The position numbers and the translations under genes are program-made. DNA of 64,000 nucleotides from Flagellimonas lutimaris. Its GTDB lineage: Bacteria > Bacteroidota > Bacteroidia > Flavobacteriales > Flavobacteriaceae. Location: NCBI RefSeq assembly GCF_003581615.1, contig NZ_QXFH01000077.1, forward strand, positions 504,070-568,069. Direction: 5' to 3'. The notes under the pieces were generated by a model that did not search any database, was not told the DNA's origin, and was given only the letters and a program-made list of their open reading frames with translations. Of the stretch, positions 27,049 through 35,260 are shown in pieces (within the stretch, counting starts at the first letter, position 1; the number at the start of each line of letters is the position of its first letter).

Positions 27049-28005
27049 ATGGATTTTACAAACCCCCTGGTATATGGCGTGCCAGTATTTATCGCCTTTA
27101 TCTTGTTAGAATTAGCGTACAGTAAAACTCACGACGACGACCAACTTTATAATTGGAAAGATTTGGCCGCGAGCAGTTTTATGGGTATCGGATCTGCAAT
27201 ATTGGGCCCCCTGTTTAAGGTAGCCTTTGCCATACTTCTTTTTGAAGGAACTTATGAACTTTTTAATCCTGTAGTAGACGGGGTTAGAACCAACTTTTTG
27301 GGTTACGAATCCTTTGGATATGCTTGGTATGTTTGGATTATTTGTCAATTGGCTGATGATTTCACTTATTATTGGTTCCATAGAGCTAACCACGAGGTAC
27401 GCATCTTGTGGGCTGCCCACATAGTACATCACTCCTCGGACAATTTTAATTTAGGTACCGCCATCAGAAACGGATGGTTCACTATTTTATACAAACCTTT
27501 CTTTTATATATGGATGCCAGCCATTGGTTTCCCGCCAGAAATGGTGTTGGTATGCTTGGGCATAGAGGCACTATGGCAGTTTCAATTGCACACCGTTTAT
27601 GTTCCTAAACTTGGCTTTATAGAAAAGTTTATGAACACCCACACCATGCACCAAGTACACCACGCCCAAAATGTGGAGTATTTGGACAAGAACCATGGTG
27701 GTTTCTTAAACATTTTCGATAAGATGTTTGGAACTTGGAAAGAACTAGATGATAACATCGATGTAAAATACGGCGTTATCCATGCTCCTGAATCGTACAA
27801 CCCCGTGGTTATACTTACACACGAATTCAAGGATATTTGGAACGATGTAAAAAAGTCTAAAAAGCTTTCCCATAAACTAATGTACATATTTGGACCTCCC
27901 GGTTGGAGCCATGACGGAAGCACATTAACGGTGAAGCAACAACAGCGATTATTTAAAAAGCAAAAGGAGTCCACTCCAGAATTGGCCTACCAAAGACCCA
28001 ATTAA
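27049..28005 (+). CDS. Sterol desaturase/fatty acid hydroxylase superfamily protein
   Basis: The 318-residue membrane protein has the di-iron histidine motifs HRANH, HIVHH (about 125-134) and HTMHQVHH (about 196-204), preceded by DDFTYYWF, which is typical of the family. Several hydrophobic segments cover residues 5-22, 42-65, 85-110 and 145-175. A soluble tail rich in Lys and Gln follows. The reaction is O2-dependent hydroxylation or desaturation of a lipid; the substrate is unknown. It shares only the family motifs with the homologue at 949-1722. It overlaps the convergent terC gene by 4 bp. Confidence 0.88.
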   Translation: MDFTNPLVYGVPVFIAFILLELAYSKTHDDDQLYNWKDLAASSFMGIGSAILGPLFKVAFAILLFEGTYELFNPVVDGVRTNFLGYESFGYAWYVWIICQLADDFTYYWFHRANHEVRILWAAHIVHHSSDNFNLGTAIRNGWFTILYKPFFYIWMPAIGFPPEMVLVCLGIEALWQFQLHTVYVPKLGFIEKFMNTHTMHQVHHAQNVEYLDKNHGGFLNIFDKMFGTWKELDDNIDVKYGVIHAPESYNPVVILTHEFKDIWNDVKKSKKLSHKLMYIFGPPGWSHDGSTLTVKQQQRLFKKQKESTPELAYQRPN

Positions 28006-28820
28006 TGCTCATCTAGGGAATGACCTTTTTCCTCTTGAGTGTTTTTTTGCATTCTAAGGTTAAGGAATTCCACCATTAAGGAGAAAGCAATTGCGAAATA
28101 AAGGTATCCTTTTGGAATAGCCCCAACTTCGTTGCCAAACACTTCCAAATGAGATAAGTGTGCCGATTCTGCAATCAGCATAAAACCGATCAAAATCAAA
28201 AAGGATAATCCCAAAACCTGAATAGAAGGGTGGCGATTGACAAATTCGCCTACGGGATTTGCAAACAACATCATTATCAATACGGATATCACAACTGCGG
28301 TTACCATTAAAACCAAGGCATCTGTTGGGTTAGGGGAGATTCCATTGGTCATACCTATAGCAGTAAGGATAGAATCAAAGGAAAAAACAATATTGATTAC
28401 GGTTATTTGAACAATAGCATTCATCAAAGATGATGAGCGCGACTTTGTCACTTCTCGTTCATCATGGCCACGGTCTTCTATTTTTTCGTGTATTTCTCTG
28501 GTGCTTTTATAGAGCAAAAAAAGACCTCCAGCAAATAATATTAGAGCCTGCCAACTTATACCGCCAGTCAACCATGACTCATTGAAGACTAAAAACGGTT
28601 TCTTCATTTTGGTGAGCCAGGTGAGTCCGAACAGTAAAACAATCCGAAGCAACATTGCCAATACAAGTCCAATGTTTGTCGCCTTTCTTCTATCTTTTTT
28701 TTCTAATTTACCTGCTGCAATGGAAATAAAGATAATATTGTCTATACCCAATACGATTTCCAAAAAAGTAAGGGTAAGCAATGCCATCCAGGCATCTGGA
28801 CTTGCGAAAATATCAAACAT
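28002..28820 (-). CDS. TerC family integral membrane protein
   Basis: The 272-residue protein has about seven hydrophobic segments and the family signature EIVLGIDNIIFISI (about 21-34), with a second acidic membrane motif VFSFDSILTAIGMT (about 145-158). The Asp/Glu residues in these helices are the likely ion ligands. TerC proteins are linked to metal (manganese) export and tellurite resistance; the ion is not determined here. A charged loop (EKIEDRGHDEREVTKS) separates the two halves. It starts 2 bp after the lipoprotein gene's end on the same strand, so the two form a unit. Confidence 0.88.
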   Translation of the reverse strand: MFDIFASPDAWMALLTLTFLEIVLGIDNIIFISIAAGKLEKKDRRKATNIGLVLAMLLRIVLLFGLTWLTKMKKPFLVFNESWLTGGISWQALILFAGGLFLLYKSTREIHEKIEDRGHDEREVTKSRSSSLMNAIVQITVINIVFSFDSILTAIGMTNGISPNPTDALVLMVTAVVISVLIMMLFANPVGEFVNRHPSIQVLGLSFLILIGFMLIAESAHLSHLEVFGNEVGAIPKGYLYFAIAFSLMVEFLNLRMQKNTQEEKGHSLDEH

Positions 28821-28822
28821 GG

Positions 28823-29200
28823 TCAGTCTATTTTATGGGCAGTTCCTTTAAATTTCTTATTCTCCCCAACAACATTGTATTCAAAAGTATAGGAAGAATC
28901 TGTTGTGGTCAAAATTTTTATGTGAATAGGTTTCTCCTCCGCCTTGTTCTTGGGATTTAAATTTTTAAGCACATACTCGCAATCATTGATCCACCGAATA
29001 GATGAAGAATCTACTTTTCCTTCGTACTTATCAACTTCTATATCCAAAGTTCTGCGGAATATGGTTTCTTTTTCCTCGCCGTTAATTGTGGCCTTAAAGG
29101 AAAATGCACCAGTTTTAAAGTCTTCACAATTCCGTTGTGGAGGTTGGCCGCAAGCAAAAAAGAATAGAATAATCGCGAAAGAAAGAAGGTTTTTTGTCAT
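28823..29200 (-). CDS. Small lipoprotein, sometimes mislabelled topoisomerase IV
   Basis: The start at 29200 gives MTKNLLSFAIILFFFAC, a lipoprotein signal with lipobox FFAC (Cys17). The mature part of about 108 residues begins GQPPQRNCEDFKTGAFSF and is mostly beta-like (TINGEEKETIFRR, WINDCEYVLKNLN, YTFEYNVVGENKKFKG). From memory, homologues in Flavobacteriia are often labelled DNA topoisomerase IV in databases, but nothing here supports that: there is no nucleotide or DNA-binding motif and the protein is exported. Two Cys (23 and about 75) could form a disulfide. Function unknown; same direction as terC. Confidence 0.75.
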   Translation of the reverse strand: MTKNLLSFAIILFFFACGQPPQRNCEDFKTGAFSFKATINGEEKETIFRRTLDIEVDKYEGKVDSSSIRWINDCEYVLKNLNPKNKAEEKPIHIKILTTTDSSYTFEYNVVGENKKFKGTAHKID

Positions 29201-29232
29201 AACCACAAAGTAACGGAAAGTACACGAAAGGG

Positions 29233-29643
29233 TCAATCCTTTTTAGGATTGAATGTTTTAAAAGTGCCGTCCTCATAGAACAATACTATTTTAAAGGGTT
29301 CCATAGATACATTACCTTTTTTTCCAATCTCTGGCAGACTATTTATTTGAAGACCCTCCTCTGTTTGCTTTTCAATTGCCTTTGAGATTTCCGGGGTCTC
29401 TTTTCTAATTTCTGTGCGCGCCTCCCTTGGAAAGCCACCTTCTCCCTTCAACAACCAATATAAATCTACTTCGGGGTAGGTGTTTACCAATTTCATAACA
29501 AAATCCAAACTCGGCTTATTTCTCCCATTCAATAAATGGGATATGCTTGAGCGCTGTACGCCAATCTCATCAGCAAAAGTGGAAACAGATAATTCCAAAT
29601 GATCAATGACGGTCTGTATTCGAGTTACAATTTCTTTGTTCAC
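29233..29643 (-). CDS. XRE-family helix-turn-helix regulator
   Basis: The 136-residue protein begins with a lambda-repressor-like HTH (about residues 5-62): VIDHLELSVSTFADEIGVQ followed by the recognition helix SSISHLLNGRNKPSLD. The C-terminal half is a linker rich in Glu, Thr and Lys and ends FKIVLFYEDGTFKTFNPKKD, with no known effector domain. The start is GTG at 29643. The upstream region has a TATCT/AGATA palindrome and a series of TTACAAATGTAA-like sites, the probable operators. Its end overlaps nothing; the lipoprotein and terC genes follow on the same strand and may share its transcript. Confidence 0.85.
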   Translation of the reverse strand: MNKEIVTRIQTVIDHLELSVSTFADEIGVQRSSISHLLNGRNKPSLDFVMKLVNTYPEVDLYWLLKGEGGFPREARTEIRKETPEISKAIEKQTEEGLQINSLPEIGKKGNVSMEPFKIVLFYEDGTFKTFNPKKD

Positions 29644-29908
29644 AAATGTAAATTTATATCTATCTAAGATAGTAGAATAAGAGCAGAAATAATAAAAAAC
29701 TTGTAATACTACTATATTTTAGTTTTAGTAAAAGACGAAATAAACACATATATATAATTGAAATACTGAATTATAAAGTATTATAATTTGATACAATTTA
29801 TATTGTTGACAAATGTATAGTTCAGCACCTAATACTGGTTACAAATGTATATTCTATGATAATGAAACAGGTTACAAATGTAAATTAAAGCTTGGTTACT
29901 TTTGTAAA
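29642..29908. promoter_or_regulatory. Operator-like array between the XRE gene and the M14 peptidase gene
   Basis: Five sites resemble the palindrome TTACA-AA-TGTAA: ACAAATGTAA at 29642-29651 over the XRE start, TTGACAAATGTA at 29806-29817, TTACAAATGTA at 29839-29849 and 29872-29882, and TTACTTTTGTAA at 29896-29907. Measured on the common ACA/ACT, the last four are 32, 33 and 24 bp apart, the first two steps being close to three helical turns. A separate palindrome CTATCT-A-AGATAG lies at 29660-29672. The rest of this roughly 280-bp gap is AT-rich without a gene. Confidence 0.5.
29897..29904 (+). promoter_or_regulatory. -7 box of the M14 peptidase gene
   Basis: TACTTTTG fits TAnnTTTG and lies 21 bp before the ATG at 29926. 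It sits within the last of the palindromic sites, so a protein bound there would cover the promoter. Confidence 0.4.
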
Positions 29909-29925
29909 CTTTAATTAATCACTTC

Positions 29926-31029
29926 ATGGTTGACCATTCATTATATAAGGAGAAATCTATTCAAGGTAGATATATTAATATGGAGGCTATACAGCCTTGT
30001 TTCTCTAAAGTTTCTTGCCCGATTACTCACATTGGGTATTCAGTTGAAGGTATTGGTATAAATGCTTTTAGATTAGGTAAGGGTGGAAAAAAGGTGCTTA
30101 TGTGGTCCCAAATGCATGGGAACGAATCCACTACAACAAAAGCAGTTTGGGACCTGGTCAATTTTTTACAATCGGATGACTCTTTGGCCCAAAACATTTT
30201 AAGGGAATGTAGTTTAATGATTGTCCCTATGCTAAACCCAGATGGAGCCCGTATCTATACACGTGAGAATTTTAATAAAGTGGATTTAAACAGGGATGCA
30301 AAGGATTTAACGCAACCTGAAAGCATAGCATTAAGAAACTTATTTGAATCGTTCCATCCAGATTTTTGTTTTAATCTTCATGATCAACGAACACTTTTTA
30401 GTGCCGGAAAAGCAAACAAATCGGCGACAGTATCATTTTTGTCGCCTGCAAGTAACCAAGAGCGGCATATAACACCGACCAGGGAAGTAGCTATGAAATT
30501 GATCGTAGGTATGAATGCAATGCTACAAAAACATATCCCCAGCCAGGTAGGAAGATACGATGATGGTTTTAATGACAACTGCATTGGCGATACATTTCAG
30601 ATGCTTAACGTTCCAACTATTTTGTTTGAATCTGGGCACTATCCAAAAGATTATGAAAGAGAAAAAACCAGAGAACTTATTTTTCTTTCAATAATTGAGG
30701 CACTAAAAATCATTACCAACAACGAGATTGACACCTATAAGACAGGAGATTATTTTTCAATTCCAGGGAATCAGAAGTTATTTTTTGATGTAATAATCAG
30801 AAATCCAGAATTGGTCAACCCTGAAATTGAACCAGGCCAAAAGGTCGGAATCAGATATAAAGAAGTTTTGGACGTGGATAAAATTATTTTTAAGCCCGAA
30901 ATCGCAGAAATTGGATTGCTTGAGGGGTTTTACGGACACCAAACAATAGAATGTATTGATACCAAGGATTTTGGCTTTGCTTCCTCTGAAAAGGAGATTC
31001 TCGATTTATTGTTAAAAACCAAGAAATAA
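29926..31029 (+). CDS. M14-family zinc carboxypeptidase-like protein
   Basis: The 367-residue cytoplasmic protein has the M14 metal site: His64-x2-Glu67 (MHGNES) and His152 (FNLHDQ), the substrate Arg in VDLNRDA (about 119-125), and the catalytic Glu235 (ILFESGH). There is no signal peptide, unlike secreted digestive carboxypeptidases, so an intracellular substrate such as a modified amino acid, muropeptide or acyl conjugate is more likely. It is divergent from the XRE gene and its promoter lies in the palindrome array, so XRE control is inferred. An Lrp regulator gene follows after 100 bp. Confidence 0.85.
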   Translation: MVDHSLYKEKSIQGRYINMEAIQPCFSKVSCPITHIGYSVEGIGINAFRLGKGGKKVLMWSQMHGNESTTTKAVWDLVNFLQSDDSLAQNILRECSLMIVPMLNPDGARIYTRENFNKVDLNRDAKDLTQPESIALRNLFESFHPDFCFNLHDQRTLFSAGKANKSATVSFLSPASNQERHITPTREVAMKLIVGMNAMLQKHIPSQVGRYDDGFNDNCIGDTFQMLNVPTILFESGHYPKDYEREKTRELIFLSIIEALKIITNNEIDTYKTGDYFSIPGNQKLFFDVIIRNPELVNPEIEPGQKVGIRYKEVLDVDKIIFKPEIAEIGLLEGFYGHQTIECIDTKDFGFASSEKEILDLLLKTKK

Positions 31030-31104
31030 AAGTCAAATTATCGTGTGTTCTTGCATTTTATTTAAAAAAGAACCATTTTAATTACGTAAATTTTCTTTTT
31101 TAAC

Positions 31105-31112
31105 TACTTTTG
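31105..31112 (+). promoter_or_regulatory. -7 box of the Lrp/AsnC regulator gene
   Basis: TACTTTTG matches TAnnTTTG, 17 bp before the ATG at 31130. No clear -33 element. Confidence 0.35.
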
Positions 31113-31129
31113 CTGCAAAATTCAATGTA

Positions 31130-31609
31130 ATGAACAAAGTTAAGCTAGACGAGATAGATCACCAGATATTGGACATGTTAATTGATAATACCCGTACACC
31201 TTTTACGGATATTGCAAAGAAGTTGCTGATTTCAGCAGGTACGGTCCATGTAAGAGTCAAAAAAATGGAAGAGTCCGGAATCATAAAAGGTTCTTCCCTT
31301 ACTTTAGATTATGTAAAACTGGGGTACTCTTTTATTGCATATGTTGGAATATTTTTGGAGAAAACACACCAAACCAAGTTTGTACTCGAAAGACTTAGTC
31401 AGATACCATATGTAACCGTGGCTCACATTACGACCGGAAAGTTCAATATTTTCTGTAAAATAAGGGCCAAGGATACAACGCATGCAAAAAACATCATTTT
31501 TAAAATAGATGATATTGAAGGTATCAGCAGGACCGAAACCATGATTTCCTTAGAGGAGAGCATCAACGATAAAAGGCGTTTGATGCATACCATCTTCAAC
31601 GAGCTATAA
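31130..31609 (+). CDS. Lrp/AsnC family transcriptional regulator
   Basis: The 159-residue protein has an N-terminal winged HTH (residues about 4-60, DEIDHQILDMLIDNTRTPF, then SAGTVHVRVKKMEESG) and a C-terminal RAM ligand-binding domain (about 70-150, with VAHITTGKFNIFCKIRA and the last-strand ISRTETMISLEE). Such proteins form octamers and respond to amino acids. The target genes are not evident; autoregulation is common. It is followed by a DinB protein gene after 14 bp, likely on the same transcript. Confidence 0.93.
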   Translation: MNKVKLDEIDHQILDMLIDNTRTPFTDIAKKLLISAGTVHVRVKKMEESGIIKGSSLTLDYVKLGYSFIAYVGIFLEKTHQTKFVLERLSQIPYVTVAHITTGKFNIFCKIRAKDTTHAKNIIFKIDDIEGISRTETMISLEESINDKRRLMHTIFNEL

Positions 31610-31623
31610 TCCCTTTTACATAT

Positions 31624-32142
31624 ATGTTAGTTTCAGAACTGCCTTCCTCTGAATATAATCCATTTTACCAGACCTATGTTATGGCTCTAGGTAATGTTGG
31701 TTTGATTGAAGAGCTAAAAATCGGTAAATCCAATTTTTTATCACTTTTTGAAAAAATTTCAGAGGAAAAACTGGGTTTTGCCTATGAAGAAGGTAAATGG
31801 ACTTTAGCAGAAGCAATTGTGCATACCATCGACACGGAAAGAATTTTTCAGTACCGTGCACTTTGTATTGCTAGAAATGACAAAACTCCATTTCCTGGCT
31901 TTGACCAAGATGCCTATGTACCATATTCCAATGCTTCCAATAGAACAAAAAAGGATTTAATCGAAGAATATAAAGCAGTAAGGGACTCCACAATATCACT
32001 TTTTAATTCGTTTGACGACGAATCTATTAAAAGAATTGGCACGGCCAGCGGTTCAAAAATGAGTGTAAGGGCACTGGGGTTCATCATTAGTGGACATCAA
32101 GCACACCATATTCGAATTATTGAAGAAAGATATTTGTCTTAA
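31624..32142 (+). CDS. DinB family protein
   Basis: The 172-residue protein is a four-helix DinB/YfiT-like fold. The metal ligands are the His in AEAIVHTIDTERIFQYR (about residue 64) and the pair in GHQAHHIRIIEERY near the C-terminus. Family members include bacillithiol/mycothiol-type thiol transferases and others of unknown role. A second, unrelated-in-sequence DinB protein is encoded inside the his operon at 56791. It probably shares the Lrp gene's transcript. The convergent hypothetical gene ends 1 bp away. Confidence 0.88.
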   Translation: MLVSELPSSEYNPFYQTYVMALGNVGLIEELKIGKSNFLSLFEKISEEKLGFAYEEGKWTLAEAIVHTIDTERIFQYRALCIARNDKTPFPGFDQDAYVPYSNASNRTKKDLIEEYKAVRDSTISLFNSFDDESIKRIGTASGSKMSVRALGFIISGHQAHHIRIIEERYLS

Positions 32143-32143
32143 A

Positions 32144-32470
32144 TCAATATTGATGGTCTTCATCAACATCGTTTGAAGCAGTTTCCATTCCTTCGAAAGA
32201 ATCCCCTTCAAATTCGGAAGCCACTAAATCTTTGTCGAGTTCCTTTTCGATGGTTTCCTCAAAATTGGCTATAAAATTGGAAAGGCTCTTACTTATTTTC
32301 ACCAAGTAGATCGTATCGGCTGTTTTTACCTCTACTGCCTCAATTACCTCTCCATTTGGCTTTCTTATGGTTATGATGTCATCGTCACCATAACCGTCTG
32401 GATAGGAATCAATTAACATGGACGCTACTTTATGGTCCAATTTTTTGTAGTCTATCAAAATTCGTTTCAT
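32144..32470 (-). CDS. Conserved hypothetical acidic protein, 108 aa
   Basis: The 108-residue protein begins MKRILIDYKKLDHKVASMLID, followed by a short beta-rich region (DDIITIRKPNGEVIEAVEVK, then TIYLVKISKSL) and a very acidic tail (about residues 75-108). No signal peptide or motif I recognise. The acidic C-terminus suggests a protein- or nucleic-acid-mimic contact surface, but this is speculation. It lies upstream-to-downstream after aroB on the minus strand with a 94-bp gap. Confidence 0.6.
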   Translation of the reverse strand: MKRILIDYKKLDHKVASMLIDSYPDGYGDDDIITIRKPNGEVIEAVEVKTADTIYLVKISKSLSNFIANFEETIEKELDKDLVASEFEGDSFEGMETASNDVDEDHQY

Positions 32471-32564
32471 AATGGTTAGTTATTAATTACATTCCTAAAC
32501 TAGGAATTTTTGAATTTGATGGACCCAAAGAGTTGCAAACGTAAAAAATAAGTATGTGAAGTGC

Positions 32565-33620
32565 CTATTCCTTGTAGTAAGCAAAAGCTTTTTGGAACAA
32601 TTCTTCTGGAACTTCAATATCGATGACTGCCTCGCCAATAGCCTGTAGCAGTACAAAATTTACATTGCCGTGGGAATTCTTCTTGTCATATTTCAACAAT
32701 TGAAGAATGGAATCAATGTCTTCGTCGGTAAAATCTACTTTATCAAAAAACCTCAAAAAGCTTTTTTTGATTTCATCCAATGATAATTTGGAAAGTCCAC
32801 GGAGTTCGTGGGACAAATACCCCTCCAGAATCATCCCAATGGCTATGGCTTCGCCATGCAATAATGTTTTCCTATCATGGTTCTCCAAGCAATAAGATTC
32901 TATAGCATGCCCCAAAGTGTGGCCAAAATTTAAAATCTTGCGCAATCCTTGTTCTGTAGGATCTTGTAAAACCACTTCGTTCTTAATGGCAATAGATCTC
33001 TGAATACATGACGCATCGGTAAAATTGCTTTTTTTGATTAAGTCTTGCCAATAGACTTCGTCCTGTATAAGACCGTGCTTTAACATCTCGGCATATCCAC
33101 TTTTTATTTGACGTGGGTCAAGGGTTTTTAAGAATTCTGGAAAAATCAATACCATCTGAGGCTGGTTGATTACTCCAATTTGATTTTTCAAAGAACCGAG
33201 GTCCACACCTGTTTTCCCACCAATGGAGGCATCGACCATGGCAAGCAGGGTGGTGGGGATATTGATAAAATCTATCCCTCTTTTAAAAGTAGATGCTACA
33301 AATCCCCCCATATCGGTAAGTACACCTCCGCCGAGGTTGATGAGCAGACTTTTTCGATCACCATCCAAATTGGAAAGATCTTCCCAAATTTGTAAACAAG
33401 TTTGAATGTGCTTGTTTTCTTCCCCGGACTGAATTTCTAAGATAGAATCGACGGGGCCATCAAAAATTTCTTTTAAAACGGGCAAACAATATTTCTTGGT
33501 GTTTTCATCCACCAAAAGAAATATTTTGGAATATGTTCTATTGGCAACATGTTGGTTAAGAGCAGCTTTTGCCAATTCGTTAATATGTACCTCGTAAGAC
33601 TGTGATTTAACCGAATCCAT
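32565..33620 (-). CDS. aroB: 3-dehydroquinate synthase
   Basis: AroB converts DAHP to 3-dehydroquinate in the shikimate pathway, using NAD and a divalent metal. Recognisable blocks are SGEENKH (about 66-72), the NAD-binding GGGVLTDMGGFVA (about 97-109), IPTTLLAMVDASIGGKTGVD (about 120-139) and the metal ligands in GYAEMLKHGLI (Glu), FGHTLGHAIE and HGEAIAIGM (His). Its 351 residues are a normal length. It is transcribed divergently from the proline dehydrogenase gene across 91 bp. Confidence 0.95.
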   Translation of the reverse strand: MDSVKSQSYEVHINELAKAALNQHVANRTYSKIFLLVDENTKKYCLPVLKEIFDGPVDSILEIQSGEENKHIQTCLQIWEDLSNLDGDRKSLLINLGGGVLTDMGGFVASTFKRGIDFINIPTTLLAMVDASIGGKTGVDLGSLKNQIGVINQPQMVLIFPEFLKTLDPRQIKSGYAEMLKHGLIQDEVYWQDLIKKSNFTDASCIQRSIAIKNEVVLQDPTEQGLRKILNFGHTLGHAIESYCLENHDRKTLLHGEAIAIGMILEGYLSHELRGLSKLSLDEIKKSFLRFFDKVDFTDEDIDSILQLLKYDKKNSHGNVNFVLLQAIGEAVIDIEVPEELFQKAFAYYKE

Positions 33621-33681
33621 AATTTTGTTTACACTGCTAAATAAAGATTATTTTTATATATATGGTTCTAGATTCCGTACT

Positions 33682-33689
33682 TATATTTG
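33682..33689 (+). promoter_or_regulatory. -7 box of the proline dehydrogenase gene
   Basis: TATATTTG matches TAnnTTTG, 22 bp before the ATG at 33712. Confidence 0.35.
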
Positions 33690-33711
33690 AATCTTTAATG
33701 GATTATAATTA

Positions 33712-34884
33712 ATGCGACCAAATTTTGAGAATACTGCAATAGCTTTTGAGCTAAAAACGGACTCCCAGTTGGAGCGAGCCTATTTTCTTTTTAAAATGAT
33801 TTCTAACGAACCTTTGGTTCGTATCGGTACTGCGGTGACCAATTTTGCCATTAAGGCACACCTCCCTGTTGAGGGTTTGATCCGGGCTACTGTATTTGAC
33901 CATTTTTGTGGTGGTGTCAGCGAAAAAGATTGTTTGCCAATTATTGACAATATGTTCGGTAATGGGGTTTGCTCCATTTTAGATTATTCAGCAGAAGGCA
34001 AAGAGGTGGACAACCAGTTTGATTTTGCCATGGAAAAAACCTTGGAGATTCTGGACTTTGTCAAGGAAAAAGATGCTATGCCTTTTGCCGTATTCAAACC
34101 TACCGGTTTTGGGCGTTTTAAACTATTTGAGAAGGTCACTGCCGGCAGTGAATTAAACGAAAAGGAAGAGGCAGAGTGGGGCAGGATTGTAAACCGATTT
34201 GATAAAGTCTGTCAAAAGGCCTATGATTTGGATGTTGCTTTATTGATAGATGCGGAAGAAAGCTGGATGCAGGATGCTGCGGACGATTTGATCCTTGATC
34301 TTATGCGCAAATATAACAAGCAAAAGGCCGTGGTGTTCAACACCTTTCAAATGTATCGTTGGGATCGCCTCGATTATATGAAAAAGCTATATAAAATAGC
34401 GGTGGATGAAGGCTTTCATATCGGAGCGAAAATAGTCCGCGGTGCCTATATGGAAAAAGAGAACGAAAGGGCCAATGAAAAAGGCTATGAAAGCCCAATT
34501 TGCAAATCCAAGCGAGAAACCGATGAGAATTTTGATGCTGCTATCGATTTTATGATGGAGCATTTGGAGCGTTTTATCATTTTCGCCGGTACGCATAATG
34601 AGCAGAGCAGTCTCAAACTGGTCGACCTGATGAAAAAACAGGACATCACGACCAACGATGAACGGATTTGGTTTGGCCAATTATTTGGCATGAGCGACCA
34701 TATCACCTACAACTTGGCGGCAGAAGGATATAATTCGGTAAAATATGTGCCCTATGGGCCAGTACGTGATGTAATGCCTTATTTAATCAGAAGAGCTGAG
34801 GAAAACACCTCGGTAGCTGGTCAAACGTCGCGGGAACTTGCCTTGATCACAAAAGAACGGAAGCGGAGGAAATTATCGGATTAA
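33712..34884 (+). CDS. Proline dehydrogenase
   Basis: The 390-residue single-domain enzyme oxidises proline to pyrroline-5-carboxylate with FAD. The barrel motifs are visible: FAVFKPTGFGRF (about 124-135), LLIDAEESWMQ (about 182-192), GAKIVRGAYMEKENERA (about 242-258, FAD and substrate contact), and FGQLFGMSDHITYNL plus KYVPYGPVRDVMPYLIRRAEEN near the end, where two Arg bind the proline carboxylate. It lacks the P5C dehydrogenase part of PutA. It overlaps the convergent DUF4258-like gene by 4 bp. Confidence 0.93.
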   Translation: MRPNFENTAIAFELKTDSQLERAYFLFKMISNEPLVRIGTAVTNFAIKAHLPVEGLIRATVFDHFCGGVSEKDCLPIIDNMFGNGVCSILDYSAEGKEVDNQFDFAMEKTLEILDFVKEKDAMPFAVFKPTGFGRFKLFEKVTAGSELNEKEEAEWGRIVNRFDKVCQKAYDLDVALLIDAEESWMQDAADDLILDLMRKYNKQKAVVFNTFQMYRWDRLDYMKKLYKIAVDEGFHIGAKIVRGAYMEKENERANEKGYESPICKSKRETDENFDAAIDFMMEHLERFIIFAGTHNEQSSLKLVDLMKKQDITTNDERIWFGQLFGMSDHITYNLAAEGYNSVKYVPYGPVRDVMPYLIRRAEENTSVAGQTSRELALITKERKRRKLSD

Positions 34885-35255
34885 TCCAGAAAAGTGACTC
34901 CTTCCACCGTCACTTGATTTTTACAATTCTTAGCCTTTAGCTCTAATTCTTCACCATTATATTCATGGGAGATAAAATACGTTTTACAAGGTTCGGACTT
35001 GGTATCACTCTTTCCAAAATCCACATCGCCATCCTGTAAAAAGGCCTGAATCATAAGTGTGTCTTGGTATTGCTCGGGTAGCGATTCCGAGAAAGTCAAA
35101 GGTTTGGAACGCATATCCTTGAGCACCCTACAATTCGGGAAATAGCAAAAATCTATACCTTCTTCGCCAGATTTTTTCTTCAAAATAAAAACCAAAAAAA
35201 TCAATCCTATGGATAGTCCAACCAAGTACCATCCCAATCGTTTCAAAAATGCCAT
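34881..35255 (-). CDS. Membrane-anchored hypothetical protein (DUF4258-like)
   Basis: The 124-residue protein has one membrane segment (about residues 8-25, LGWYLVGLSIGLIFLVF) followed by a basic KKK and a periplasmic-type domain with four Cys (IDFCYFPNCRVLK, EPCKTYFI, AKNCKNQV). It matches my memory of a DUF4258 protein that accompanies alanine dehydrogenase in Flavobacteriia. Function unknown. It starts 5 bp after the ald stop, so the two are co-transcribed. Confidence 0.65.
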   Translation of the reverse strand: MAFLKRLGWYLVGLSIGLIFLVFILKKKSGEEGIDFCYFPNCRVLKDMRSKPLTFSESLPEQYQDTLMIQAFLQDGDVDFGKSDTKSEPCKTYFISHEYNGEELELKAKNCKNQVTVEGVTFLD

Positions 35256-35260
35256 CTACA

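Noticed and set aside
28823..29200. Label DNA topoisomerase IV for the small lipoprotein
   Set aside because: The name seems to be a propagated database error. The protein has a lipobox and no ATPase, TOPRIM or DNA-cleavage motif; the true subunits are at 22475-26986.
29642..29908. Reading the ACAAATGTA sites as minus-strand -7 boxes (TACATTTG)
   Set aside because: The reverse strand does fit TAnnTTTG, but five closely spaced promoters toward one gene are unlikely, one overlaps the GTG start, and the sites share symmetrical flanks beyond the promoter consensus. An operator explains them better, although one may serve both roles.
29233..31029. XRE regulator plus peptidase as a toxin-antitoxin or defence pair
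   Set aside because: The genes are divergent rather than in tandem, the peptidase-like protein is a full metabolic-type M14 enzyme, and no phage or mobile genes lie nearby.
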